A stretch of DNA of 64,000 nt from the NCBI GenBank assembly GCA_030745835.1, contig JASLNU010000038.1:8642-72641 (forward strand), written 5' to 3'. A model generated the notes under the pieces. It made no database searches. It saw only the letters and a program-made list of their open reading frames with translations, and had not been told where the DNA came from. How positions within the stretch are numbered: the stretch's first letter is position 1; each line of letters starts with the position of its first letter. The position numbers and the translations under genes are program-made. The stretch is from GCA-2687515 sp002687515 (GTDB lineage: Bacteria > Pseudomonadota > Alphaproteobacteria > Rhodospirillales > UBA2165). Of this stretch, positions 37,556 to 46,821 are shown piece by piece.

Positions 37556-39040
37556 TTATTTAGGCATTTCGGCAAGCTCTGCCAAGAGCGCCGGCAGCTG
37601 TTCCGGCAAATCTTCGGCAATCAAGCCCATCGTGGCGCCGAACCTTTGTGCTGCTTCGCCGTGCAGCCAGACCGCCGCCGCCGCCGCCGCCAAGGCGGGA
37701 ACGCCCTCGGCCAACAAGGCGGCCGCCATGCCGGCCAACACATCGCCGCTGCCGGCGGTGGCGAGGCTCGCCGGCGCATTGGAATTTATCAGTGCGCGGC
37801 CGTCGGGCGCCGCGATTACCGTATCGGCGCCCTTCAACAGGACCACCGCGCCGCTCAGTTTCGCGGCGGCCCGGCAGCGTTGCAGGCGGCTGCCCGTCAA
37901 ATCGGGGAACAGCCGCGCAAATTCGCCATCGTGCGGGGTCAAAACGCACGGGCCCTGGATCCAGCCGAACAGGTCGGCGGGCGCGTCTTCGAACGAGGTC
38001 AGGCCGTCGGCATCGATAACCGCGGGCAGGCTGGTGCGCAGGGCATCGATCGCATGTTGGCGCGTTGTCTGGCCAACGCCATTGCCGGGGCCGATCAGGG
38101 CGGCGCTACGCCGGCGTTGTCCCAACAAGGCATCCAGGCGGGCAGCGGGTGGCAGGCCGACAACGATCTGACCGGGATCGCCGGCAAGGTAGATGGGCAG
38201 CGCCGCTTCCGGCGCGGCGATGGTGACCATGCCGGCGCCGACGCGCCGCGCGCCGCGCGCCGCCAGGCGCGCCGCCCCGGTCATTTCATCGCCGCCGACA
38301 ATCAACAGATGGCCGCGCGTGTATTTATGATCGCCGTGCCTCGGCCGCGGCAGATTGGCGGCCCAAAGGTCGGGCGAATTTTCCCAGGTGTTGGGCTTAA
38401 CCGCGCCGAGAACCTGATCTGGAATGCCGATGCCGGCGACCACCACCTCGCCGCAATAATGCCGGCCCGGATACTGCAGATGCCCGGGTTTTTTGCGGAA
38501 AAACGTCACGGTTATGCGGGCGCGCGGCGCATCGCCCAGAATGTCCCCGCTATCGCCATCGACGCCGCTCGGCATATCGACGGCGACGCACGGGATATCG
38601 CTCTCATTGATCGCCAACACCGTTTCCAGCGCGGCATCCTCCAGCGGGCGGGCAAGCCCGGCACCGAACATGGCGTCGACGACGATATCGCAATCGGCGA
38701 TCAAATCGGGGCCAAGGGTTTCGATATCGCCGCTCCAGCGCCCGGCATTGGCGGCGGCGTCACCCTTGAGCGCGTCCACCGGCGACAAAAGCCCCAGGCG
38801 CACCTGCCAGCCGGCTTCGGCGAGCAGGCGGGCGATGACGAAACCATCGCCGCCGTTATTGCCGGGCCCGCACAGCAGCGCCGCCCTGCCCGGCGGCCAG
38901 TGCCCGCGGATGGCTTCGAAAACCGCATGCCCCGCCGCTTCCATGAGATCGAGACTGGCGACGCCGGCCTCGACGGCCAGGCGGTCGGCGCGCGCCATCT
39001 CTTCGACGCTCAGCAAGGTGGTATCGCTATTTGAATGCAT
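37556..39040 (-). CDS. nnr: Bifunctional NAD(P)H-hydrate epimerase / ADP-dependent dehydratase
   Basis: 494 residues from the ATG at 39040; an in-frame TTG two codons upstream is less likely. The N-terminal YjeF_N epimerase domain carries GPGNNGGDGF, and the C-terminal ribokinase-like dehydratase domain carries GSGDVLAGM. Together they repair hydrated NADH and NADPH. The gene is divergent from dadA and followed by malonyl-CoA decarboxylase. Confidence 0.95.
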   Translation of the reverse strand: MHSNSDTTLLSVEEMARADRLAVEAGVASLDLMEAAGHAVFEAIRGHWPPGRAALLCGPGNNGGDGFVIARLLAEAGWQVRLGLLSPVDALKGDAAANAGRWSGDIETLGPDLIADCDIVVDAMFGAGLARPLEDAALETVLAINESDIPCVAVDMPSGVDGDSGDILGDAPRARITVTFFRKKPGHLQYPGRHYCGEVVVAGIGIPDQVLGAVKPNTWENSPDLWAANLPRPRHGDHKYTRGHLLIVGGDEMTGAARLAARGARRVGAGMVTIAAPEAALPIYLAGDPGQIVVGLPPAARLDALLGQRRRSAALIGPGNGVGQTTRQHAIDALRTSLPAVIDADGLTSFEDAPADLFGWIQGPCVLTPHDGEFARLFPDLTGSRLQRCRAAAKLSGAVVLLKGADTVIAAPDGRALINSNAPASLATAGSGDVLAGMAAALLAEGVPALAAAAAAVWLHGEAAQRFGATMGLIAEDLPEQLPALLAELAEMPK

Positions 39041-39142
39041 GATCAAAATCCGAATTCGGCATCATAGCTTCGGATCGGTCTGGCGGGAAGCCGCCTGGAT
39101 GCCTATAACTCCGGTGCCTTAATTGCAGCATGGGATTGAATC

Positions 39143-40393
39143 TTGAAAGTCATCGTTCTCGGCGCCGGCGTCATCGGCACATGCGCGGCTTATTACCTCA
39201 ATAAGGCCGGGCACGAGGTTACCGTCATCGAGCGCCAGGGCGGCGCCGGGCTGGAAACCAGTTTTGCCAACGGCGGCCAGATTTCGGCCAGCCACGCCGC
39301 CCCCTGGGCGTCGCCCGAGGTTCCGTTCCAGATGCTGAAATGGCTGGGCCGGCGCGACGCGCCGCTGCTTTTTCATTTCCGCCTCGATTGGCGGCAATGG
39401 GCCTGGAGCTTTCGCTTCCTGATCAATTGCCTGCCGTCGCGGGCCCGCAAAAACACCGTCGATAATATGCGTATCTCGCTCTACAGCCGCGAATTGATGC
39501 CGGAAATTCGCGAAGATACCGGCATCGATTACGATTATCGCGCCGACGGCATCCTGGAAATCTACGAAAACCAGAAAGATTTGGATGCCGGTATTCACCA
39601 TTCCGCCTGGCTGCGGGACCTGGGCTGCGACAACCGCGTCCTCAGCCCGGATGAATGCATAGCCGTCGAGCCGGCGCTGGCCGGCAGTGCTGAAAATCTG
39701 GTCGGCGGTATCCTTACGTCCGAGGATGAAAGCGGCGATGCCCATAAATTCACCCACGAATTGGCGGCGGTTTGCGCCGCGCGCGGTGTCGACTTCCGCT
39801 ATGGCGAGGATGTTCGCGCCATCGAAACAGACGGCGACGAGGTTCGCGCTGTCCGCACCGATAAGCGATCTTTTGAAGCTGACGCCTTTGTCGTTTCGCT
39901 TGGCAGCTACAGCCCGCTTTTCCTGCGGCCCCTCGGTATTAATTTGCAGGTATTCCCAACCAAGGGCTATTCAATCACCGTGCCCATTACCGGCAGCAAC
40001 AGCGCCCCCAAGGTCAGCCTGACCGACCAAGACAATCGCATCGTCTACAGCCGGCTGGGCGACCGCATGCGGGTGGCGGGAACTGCCGAATTTAACGGCT
40101 ACGATACCGAGCTGGATGAAGGCCGGGCCCGCTCCATCGTCGCCAAGGCAAGGGAACGGTTTCCATCGGCGGGTGATTTCGACCAGGCCGAGCTGTGGAC
40201 CGGGCTGCGCCCGCTGACCCCCGACGGCGTTCCGGTGATCGGGCCTACGAAATATTCGAACCTCTATCTGGATACCGGCCACGGCACCCTCGGCTGGACC
40301 ATGTGCGCCGGTTCGGGCAAGGCGATCGCCGATTTGATTTCCGGCGACGCGCCGGACATCGACCTCGCCCCCTACTCGGTCGAACGGTTCTGA
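39143..40393 (+). CDS. dadA: D-amino acid dehydrogenase, small-subunit type
   Basis: 416 residues, TTG start at 39143; the only nearby ATG is out of frame. The N-terminal FAD motif GAGVIGTCAAYYL starts at residue 7 and the C-terminal part contains GLRPLTPDGVPVIG and the glycine-rich GHGTLGWTM, as in DadA. It oxidatively deaminates D-amino acids, passing electrons to the respiratory chain. It stands alone, with no alr or dadX neighbour, and ends 2 bp before the convergent TPR-glycosyltransferase gene. Confidence 0.9.
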   Translation: MKVIVLGAGVIGTCAAYYLNKAGHEVTVIERQGGAGLETSFANGGQISASHAAPWASPEVPFQMLKWLGRRDAPLLFHFRLDWRQWAWSFRFLINCLPSRARKNTVDNMRISLYSRELMPEIREDTGIDYDYRADGILEIYENQKDLDAGIHHSAWLRDLGCDNRVLSPDECIAVEPALAGSAENLVGGILTSEDESGDAHKFTHELAAVCAARGVDFRYGEDVRAIETDGDEVRAVRTDKRSFEADAFVVSLGSYSPLFLRPLGINLQVFPTKGYSITVPITGSNSAPKVSLTDQDNRIVYSRLGDRMRVAGTAEFNGYDTELDEGRARSIVAKARERFPSAGDFDQAELWTGLRPLTPDGVPVIGPTKYSNLYLDTGHGTLGWTMCAGSGKAIADLISGDAPDIDLAPYSVERF

Positions 40394-40395
40394 AT

Positions 40396-41601
40396 TTACC
40401 GCCAATAGTCCCTGATCCACGGCGCCGGATCGTCGCCCGGATTGGGACGGCCCGAAAACACCACCACCTTGGTTTCGGATGGCGGCGCCTTGGCGGCGCG
40501 CAGGCGGAAGGGAACGCACCAGAGGTGCGGCCATAATTCGGCGTCCGGCGCCCGCAGGGCGATCCAGTCCTGGTCGCCGTCGAGCCGGGCCATCTCGGCG
40601 GCCCCGAAATCGCTGAATATTTCCGGCCGCGCCCCGGCTTCGAACAGCATCACCGAGGAATTGAAGCCGGGCACATAATCGTTATCCATGATCACGAATT
40701 CGCCGGGATGGCACAGCAGGGGATCGAGGCTAGCGGTGATGACCACATCCAGATCAAGGTACAACAGCCGCCCGCTAACACCGGGCAGGTTATCGCGGAA
40801 CAAAGCGACTTTGTTCCACCAGCCCTCAAGCCCATCGCCCGGCAGCGGCCGAACCTCGATATCCGGCTGCAGGCCTTCGGTATTTTCGGTGAAACAGACG
40901 AAGCGCGGCGCCTCGGTGCAATTGCGGGTGACCATCGAATGCAGCCGGTTGACGTATTCTGGACCGTATTTGCCACCATGCTTGACGCAGATCACCGTCG
41001 CCGGGGCCCCTTCGGTGGACGCCGTATCGGGCGCCGGCATCTCGATCAGCGCACCGGCGCGGACGATGCCGATTTCCGCCAATACATTGCCCGGCTGCAG
41101 GCGGGCGGCCTCCCCGAAGGCTTTAATTGCACCATCAAAATTGCGCCGCCGCAGGCGCACCCGGCCAAGCTGGTTATGGGTTCCGGGATCGTCGGGCATC
41201 AGGGTCAAGGCGGCTTGCAAGGCGGTTTCGGCTTCCGCCAGGCGGCCGAGGAAATCGAGGACGCGCCCCAGATACACCTGCCCGCCGGCCGAATCGGGCG
41301 CCAATGCCAGATGCGCGCGGAAACAGTCCAGCGCCAGTTCCAACTCCGCATTGTCCATGTTGTGGTAGCCGAGGCTGAGATGCAGGTCCGGGTCCCGGGG
41401 GTCGATTTCCAGCGCCCGGACAAGGTGGCGGTGGCTTTTTTCATCGGCGCCAAGGCGCTGGTAAAGCTGGCCGACAAATTTCAGATGCTGGGCGCTATCC
41501 GGGATTTCCCCGTCGACTTCATCGAGGCAGGCGATGGCGGCTTCGATTTCGCCGCGCTCATCCAATTCCACCGCCCGCTGCAACTGTTTTTGCAGGTCCA
41601 T
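40396..41601 (-). CDS. TPR-glycosyltransferase fusion protein
   Basis: 401 residues. Residues 1-170 contain about five tetratricopeptide repeats; the rest looks like a nucleotide-sugar glycosyltransferase of the GT8-like or capsular type, with VICVKHGGKYG at its start and the DxD-type motif YLDLDVV near 280. No membrane helix is seen. Such fusions modify cell-surface polymers or glycoproteins, but the acceptor is unknown. A second TPR-glycosyltransferase fusion lies 5 kb away. Confidence 0.8.
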   Translation of the reverse strand: MDLQKQLQRAVELDERGEIEAAIACLDEVDGEIPDSAQHLKFVGQLYQRLGADEKSHRHLVRALEIDPRDPDLHLSLGYHNMDNAELELALDCFRAHLALAPDSAGGQVYLGRVLDFLGRLAEAETALQAALTLMPDDPGTHNQLGRVRLRRRNFDGAIKAFGEAARLQPGNVLAEIGIVRAGALIEMPAPDTASTEGAPATVICVKHGGKYGPEYVNRLHSMVTRNCTEAPRFVCFTENTEGLQPDIEVRPLPGDGLEGWWNKVALFRDNLPGVSGRLLYLDLDVVITASLDPLLCHPGEFVIMDNDYVPGFNSSVMLFEAGARPEIFSDFGAAEMARLDGDQDWIALRAPDAELWPHLWCVPFRLRAAKAPPSETKVVVFSGRPNPGDDPAPWIRDYWR

Positions 41602-41704
41602 CCGATCCTCTGCGAAATGCCGGCGGAATATACCATAACGGCCCGTTTATTCGAGATGCGGTTCATGTTAAGCTGATGCAGTTCGATAGCTTTGGGGGGA
41701 AACC

Positions 41705-42952
41705 ATGCTTGATCGGCCCGCGAACGAATTGTTCGCCGAACGTAAACAACGCCATTTGGACGCGGCGGCAATGCGCGAGACCGACCGCGTGCCTTTCGTT
41801 TTCTTCAGTCATTTCTGGCCGGCCAAACTGGCGGGCATTAGCTTCGAAGAGGCGATGCACGACCTGGACAAGCTGGAAGACGCCTACATGCAGGCGCTGC
41901 GCCTGTTGCAGCCCGACGGTTACGCCGCCATGCAGATGATCGTCGGCACCGGCCGGACCCTGGAGGCCCTCGATTACAAGCAGGTCAAATGGCCGGGTCA
42001 CGGCACCGGCGCGAACACCACCTTCCAGTATCTGGACCGGGAATATATGAGCGCCGACGAATATGACGATTATCTGTTCGATCCGACCGGATTCTACCTG
42101 CACAAATTCCTGCCGCGCATTTCAGGCGCCTTCGAATGCTTTGGCCGCTTCCCCGATTTTCCCACCGGCGTCGCCTGGACGGTCATCCATTCCCTGGCCG
42201 CCTTCGCCGAGCCCGAGTTGGAAGAAGGGTTCAACGATGTGGTCCGCGCCGGCAAGGAATTGAACACGCTCATCGGGCGCACCGTGGAATTCGTCGATAA
42301 AATGAATGCAGAAGGCATTCCCCTGGCTTCCGCCGGACGCTGCCAGGCGCCGTTCGATATTTTTGCCGATTACCTGCGCGGCTCCAAGGGCGCCATGCTC
42401 GATATGTTCCGCAACAAGGACAAGCTGTTGGCGGCCATGGAAAAAGCGCATGTCCTGTTGTTGCGCAACGTGGCGGCTGCGCCGAAGGCGTTCGATTGCC
42501 CGTTTGTCTTCATTCCCCTGCATTGGGGGCTCGACGGTTTCATGTCGCCGGAACAGTTCAAGACCTTCTATTGGCCGCAATTGAGGGGCATTATCCTGGC
42601 GCTGATCGAGATGGACCTTATTCCCGTGGTTTTATGGGAAGGCGATTGCACCACGCGCCTGGAACTGATCGGCGATATTCCGAAAGGCAAGGCCGTCTAT
42701 TGGTTTGAAAAAACCGACCTGGTGCTGGCCAAGGAGGTTTTGGGCGACGTGGTTTGCGTGCGCGGCAGCGTGCCGCCGAGCCTGTTGATCACCGGCACCC
42801 CAGACGATGTCGACGCCTATTGCGGCAATCTGATCAAGAAGGCCGGCAAGGGCGGCGGCTTTGTACTGGATGGATCGATCGGCATTCCCGACGAAGCCAA
42901 GGTCGAAAACGTCGTCGCCATGGCCCAATCGGTACACAAATACGCCATTTAG
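41705..42952 (+). CDS. Uroporphyrinogen decarboxylase (URO-D) family protein
   Basis: 415 residues. The single-domain TIM-barrel layout of the URO-D/MtaA family is recognisable from RETDRVPFVFFSHFWP at the start, FIPLHWGLDGFMSPEQFK in the middle and GGGFVLDGSIGIPDEAK at the end. It is longer than true HemE and differs in the active site, so a corrinoid-linked methyltransferase or a cofactor-independent decarboxylase role is more likely than haem synthesis. No corrinoid protein gene is adjacent. The start ATG at 41705 follows GGGGGGAAACC. Confidence 0.75.
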   Translation: MLDRPANELFAERKQRHLDAAAMRETDRVPFVFFSHFWPAKLAGISFEEAMHDLDKLEDAYMQALRLLQPDGYAAMQMIVGTGRTLEALDYKQVKWPGHGTGANTTFQYLDREYMSADEYDDYLFDPTGFYLHKFLPRISGAFECFGRFPDFPTGVAWTVIHSLAAFAEPELEEGFNDVVRAGKELNTLIGRTVEFVDKMNAEGIPLASAGRCQAPFDIFADYLRGSKGAMLDMFRNKDKLLAAMEKAHVLLLRNVAAAPKAFDCPFVFIPLHWGLDGFMSPEQFKTFYWPQLRGIILALIEMDLIPVVLWEGDCTTRLELIGDIPKGKAVYWFEKTDLVLAKEVLGDVVCVRGSVPPSLLITGTPDDVDAYCGNLIKKAGKGGGFVLDGSIGIPDEAKVENVVAMAQSVHKYAI

Positions 42953-42953
42953 C

Positions 42954-42984
42954 GAAAAAAAGCCCCGGCGCTTTAGCCGGGGCT
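42954..42984 (-). terminator. Rho-independent terminator of the MBL gene
   Basis: Perfect 9-bp stem AGCCCCGGC / GCCGGGGCT with a six-base loop. The A-run on the left gives seven T on the minus strand, 23 bp after the stop of the minus-strand MBL gene. It may also stop plus-strand transcription of the URO-D family gene, though without a T-run on that side. Confidence 0.85.
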
Positions 42985-43007
42985 GATGTCTCAAATATCT
43001 TGCGAGC

Positions 43008-43982
43008 TTAACAACCGCTGACGCATTTGGCGTCGCCGTCGAATTCCCGGGTCTTGCCACTAAGCGGCAGGTAGACCGGAATGCCCTTGACCAGGCTGGC
43101 GAATTTGGCGGTCTTGGTGCCGGGGATCGCCTTGCCGCCCCTGGTGGCTTCTTCGTTCATATGCTGCGGCATGGCGGCCTTCGGTTTGATCAGCTCGTTG
43201 ATCGAAAATGCGGCTTCTTCGGGCCCCGAGGTGAATACGTCGCCGGCGTTGATGATCGCCAGCTCGGCGCCATAATAGCGGCGCACCACGGTCTCCTGAT
43301 CGGCGTTGATGCCGCTGTCACCCGACATATAGACCACCAGACCGTTGGTGAATCTAAGAATGAAGCCGTTGTCCGGCCCGACATAGGCGGTCAAACCGTC
43401 TTTCTTGAAATCATCGGCGAGATCCTTATTCATGAAGCCGGGATTGACGCCGTTGGAGTGGTTCACCGTGACGATGGAGATACGCACCCCGCCGATCTTA
43501 CGCGTCGCGCCAAAACGAATCACATTGACCTGTTTTTTCGGATTACCGCCGGCGGCTTTCACCTGGGCGCGAAGGAAATTCCTCATTTCACCGCCGGCAT
43601 AGATCACGGCGCCGGTCTTGGCGATAATCTCGGCAGTATTGGAAACCGGCATTTTCCTGACCTTGGTGGCCGGTTTGCCGCAGGTGCCGGCATTGACGCT
43701 GGCGATGGTCGCACCGCCCAGATGATCGAAATGAACGCTCGACAGCAACACGCCGTGCAGCTTGCCAAGGCGGGGATCGGTGCCGCCGGCGACAGTCATG
43801 CCGGGATCGTACAAAATGCGTGTGCCGTCCGGGTCTTCGAACAGCATGGCCCGGTCGCGGCGGCAAAATTCGCCGTCGTGGCTGCCCAAGGGCGTTACCT
43901 TCACATTGGCCGAATAAGCCGGGGACGCGGCGATGCCCGATAAGGCAAGGAACGCCGCTGCAAGTAGCTTTAACATTTTCAT
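43008..43982 (-). CDS. Exported MBL-fold protein, UlaG-like, with altered metal motif
   Basis: 324 residues from the ATG at 43982, which has GGGAGGG at the right spacing and a signal peptide (1 to about 25). The MBL motif is SVHFDHLGG: H84, D86 and H87 are kept but the first His of HxHxDH is Ser82. Other conserved parts of the fold (HSNGVNP, SGDSG) are present. It is probably a periplasmic hydrolase of unknown substrate, possibly with an atypical metal site. The C-terminus has a Cys pair (KCVSGC). Confidence 0.8.
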   Translation of the reverse strand: MKMLKLLAAAFLALSGIAASPAYSANVKVTPLGSHDGEFCRRDRAMLFEDPDGTRILYDPGMTVAGGTDPRLGKLHGVLLSSVHFDHLGGATIASVNAGTCGKPATKVRKMPVSNTAEIIAKTGAVIYAGGEMRNFLRAQVKAAGGNPKKQVNVIRFGATRKIGGVRISIVTVNHSNGVNPGFMNKDLADDFKKDGLTAYVGPDNGFILRFTNGLVVYMSGDSGINADQETVVRRYYGAELAIINAGDVFTSGPEEAAFSINELIKPKAAMPQHMNEEATRGGKAIPGTKTAKFASLVKGIPVYLPLSGKTREFDGDAKCVSGC

Positions 43983-44164
43983 TTCACCCTCCCGATAAGG
44001 TTGTGTCGGTGAATACTTAGAATTCTTATTGATGCACATCGATTCTGTCATATCATCGGATTCAGTCAATTCACTTTGCGGATACCAATCGCCTGACGCG
44101 GCGGGTGCATTGGTCAAGCCGGCCTGCCGCCCCGAATCATCGCAAATTCAATGCGAATCCTTAT

Positions 44165-45142
44165 TCAAAGGCTCGATGCGACGAAAATGTCTTCCGGTTG
44201 AAACTGCTGGGGTGAAATTCCTTGTTCAAATGACCAGCGGGTTTGTGCCGCAATGGTTTGCCGGTTTTTCTCGATGCCATAGGGCCAGAAATCCTCGCCC
44301 ATCAGGGCAATGGTGTCTTCGGCCTCGGCAACCAGCCAGGGCAGGGTCACGGCAAGCGCGTCGAGATCGGTCAGATGCGGCATGGCGCGCGCCTTGGCTG
44401 CCTCGAAGGCGGCAACCACATTGGCGGCGATCCACGGATGTTCGGCCAATAATTCATCGCGGATGCCGACCACATGCATGATCGGGAAGATGCCGGTTTT
44501 CTTGAAATAGGCCTGCTCCACTTTTCGAAAATCGGGAAACAGGCGGCCGATATTGGGGCGCTTGTCGGTAAACACCTCTGGATCGCGATAGGTGATGATG
44601 GCGTCGATTTCGCCATCGGCGAGCATGCCGCCAAGGGTGCTCCCCGCCGGTATCGATTGCACATCGATGCTTTCCGGCGGCTGCATCCGCATATAGGTCA
44701 GCCCGCCCGGCGTATCGATGCCGCCGGTGCGCCAGTGGATATCTTCATTGGCGACCCCATATTCGTCGCTCAGCATGCCGCGCGCGCAAAGGCCGCGGGT
44801 GAAGTGATAGTTGGGGATGCCAACGCGCCGGCCCTTTAAATCCGTAGGGTTTTCGATACCCCGGTCGGTGCGGATATAGATCGAAGAATGGGGAAATACC
44901 CGCGACAGGAATACCGGCACGGCGGTATAGGGAAATTCGAAACGGTTGCGGGTCAGCAGATAGGTGCTGAACGACATCTCGGCGACGTCGAATTCCTGGT
45001 CCTCGAACAGGCGGCGGAAGGTTTCCGGCGGCGCCAGGTTGAGGTAATCGACGGCACAGCCCTCGATCGCCACGGCGCCCGACATTATGGCCCGGACGCG
45101 GTCATAATTGCCGCTGGCGATGCGGATCGGGACGTCGGTCAT
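44165..45142 (-). CDS. 4,5-dihydroxyphthalate decarboxylase-like protein
   Basis: 325 residues from the ATG at 45142 (MTDVPIRIASGNYD) behind GGGA. The sequence resembles Pht5-type 4,5-dihydroxyphthalate decarboxylases, which have a periplasmic-binding-protein type 2 fold: SFSTYLLTRN, GRRVGIPNY and AEHPWIAANVVAAFE. No signal peptide is seen, which fits an enzyme more than a transport receptor. It starts one base after the stop of the frameshifted MFS gene, so transporter and decarboxylase probably formed an aromatic-acid uptake and breakdown pair. The true substrate is unknown. Confidence 0.75.
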   Translation of the reverse strand: MTDVPIRIASGNYDRVRAIMSGAVAIEGCAVDYLNLAPPETFRRLFEDQEFDVAEMSFSTYLLTRNRFEFPYTAVPVFLSRVFPHSSIYIRTDRGIENPTDLKGRRVGIPNYHFTRGLCARGMLSDEYGVANEDIHWRTGGIDTPGGLTYMRMQPPESIDVQSIPAGSTLGGMLADGEIDAIITYRDPEVFTDKRPNIGRLFPDFRKVEQAYFKKTGIFPIMHVVGIRDELLAEHPWIAANVVAAFEAAKARAMPHLTDLDALAVTLPWLVAEAEDTIALMGEDFWPYGIEKNRQTIAAQTRWSFEQGISPQQFQPEDIFVASSL

Positions 45143-45143
45143 G

Positions 45144-46386
45144 TTATTTCCCATGGCTCGATAAACCCGGCGATGCCTCCAGATTCTGCTGCCTGATCGC
45201 CCGCACCATCCAGATCCAGAACAAAAGGCCGAGCGCCGCCCCGGCGGTGACCGGCACCGGAAGGCTGACAACCGTGCCAATGGTGCCGACCAGAAGCGCG
45301 CCGACGGCGGGAACGGCGCGGAAGGTCAACGAATAGATGCCCATCACCCGCGCCCGGATGCGGTCATCGAGGCCGACCTGCACGAGGATTTGATTGCTGA
45401 CATTGGCCATCGACGAGGTGAAGCCGAATATGACCATCAAGACAACCCCGATTCTGAGGTCGGTTTGCAAGGCGAAGACGATGATTGTCAGCCCGGAAAC
45501 CAGGAAGCCGATCATCATGTGGCGGGTCAACCCGGTTGTGTCATTGCGGCGCGCCAGCCACAGGGAGGCCAGCAATGCGGCGGCGCCGGTCGAAGACAAC
45601 AGCCATGCCAGTGCCGCCGGACCCATGCGCAACACATCGCCGACGAATGCAGGCATCAGTTCGATCACCGGGCGCAACAGCAATGCGGCGCAAACCGCGA
45701 GAAGCAATAACAAGCGGATCGAGGTGTGATTCCAGGAATAAACGAACCCTTCCACGGTATCGCCAAAGACACCCTTGCGCCCTCTGGGGTCCCGCCGCCG
45801 GCCGATGATCGATGCGGACGAAGGCGAGCGCCAATACGTAAATGAAAAAAGTCGCCGCGTTGAATGCGAACGCCGCCCCCGCCCCCAAGGTCACGAGAAA
45901 GCCGCCGGCAATGGCCGGCCCCAGAAAACGGGCGCTTTGCGCGCAGGCGGATTGCAGCGCCATCACCGCCGATAAATCCTCGCGCTCGACGATTTTCGGC
46001 ATCATCGCGAAATGGGCGGGAATGGCGAAGGCGTTGAATATGCCCTGCAAAAAGGCAAAGATAATCAGCAGCTCGATATTGACCCAGCCGGCCATCGTGA
46101 TCACCGTCAGGACGGCCATCACCGCGCCTTGCCCGGCTTGCGCCACGCGCTGGTAATTCAATGGGTTACCGCGATCGACGATCGCCCCGGCGATAGGCGC
46201 CAACACTGCGTTGGGCAGGGTTTCGGCGAATACGATGGTGCCCACCCAGCCCGCCGAATTGGTCAATTCCCAGGTCAGCCAGCCGAGCGCCACGGTGAAC
46301 ACGAAACTGCCGGTCAATGAAACGAACATGCCGGTCAGGTAAATCGAGCAATTGCGCCCGGAAAGGGCGCGGCCGATACCACCCAA
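45144..46386 (-). pseudogene. MFS transporter with a frameshift
   Basis: The N-terminal half (46386 down to about 45795, TTG start, six helices) reads MFS-type sequence up to AFVRIDHRP, then the frame shifts by one base in a GC-rich run CGGCCGGCGGCGGG and continues in another frame as RRRDPRGRKGVFGDTVEGF through six further helices to 45144. Together they form one permease of about 413 residues, similar to the DitE/enterobactin-exporter-like MFS group. Either the gene is inactivated, or the assembly has an indel. It lies directly upstream of the decarboxylase-like gene. Confidence 0.8.
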
Positions 46387-46519
46387 ATGTTTGAATATCG
46401 CCAGATCATGTATCCTTGCGGAATAGGCGTGATGGAACGTCGCCGCGACCGGCGTTCGAATACCGCAATTTACATAATACGCCCGTGCTTAAGGGTGGTA
46501 AACGCTTCGGTAAGCGAAA

Positions 46520-46732
46520 TTAATCGACTTTAGCCGCGCGCCGTCCGTGTTCGGTGATCGTCACTTTGTTGAACCCCGCCCCGAATCGCTTGGTTTTGAT
46601 CCAGGTATTCTCCTCGCACTCTTTCAAGGTGCGTTCCAGAATAGTTCCGTCCATGTCGTCGGCGACGGCGATATCGCCGGACATGATCAACAGCTCAAGC
46701 AAGAGCTTTTGTTGCGGTAGAATTGTTGCCAT
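46520..46732 (-). CDS. Small protein of unknown function (70 aa)
   Basis: 70 residues from the ATG at 46732; a longer reading runs into the divergent gene. The helix-rich sequence with a C-terminal ITEHGRRAAK recalls winged-helix proteins, but no family is recognised with certainty. It is divergent from the GT61 gene (89 bp between starts), so the two may share a control region. Confidence 0.5.
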   Translation of the reverse strand: MATILPQQKLLLELLIMSGDIAVADDMDGTILERTLKECEENTWIKTKRFGAGFNKVTITEHGRRAAKVD

Positions 46733-46821
46733 ATTCGCGCCACCGGGCTTCAATTGACCAAACAAGGCCGGGCCGAATTGATTACAACGGTGCGTGGCAA
46801 CTTTCAATCACAGACTGCCGA

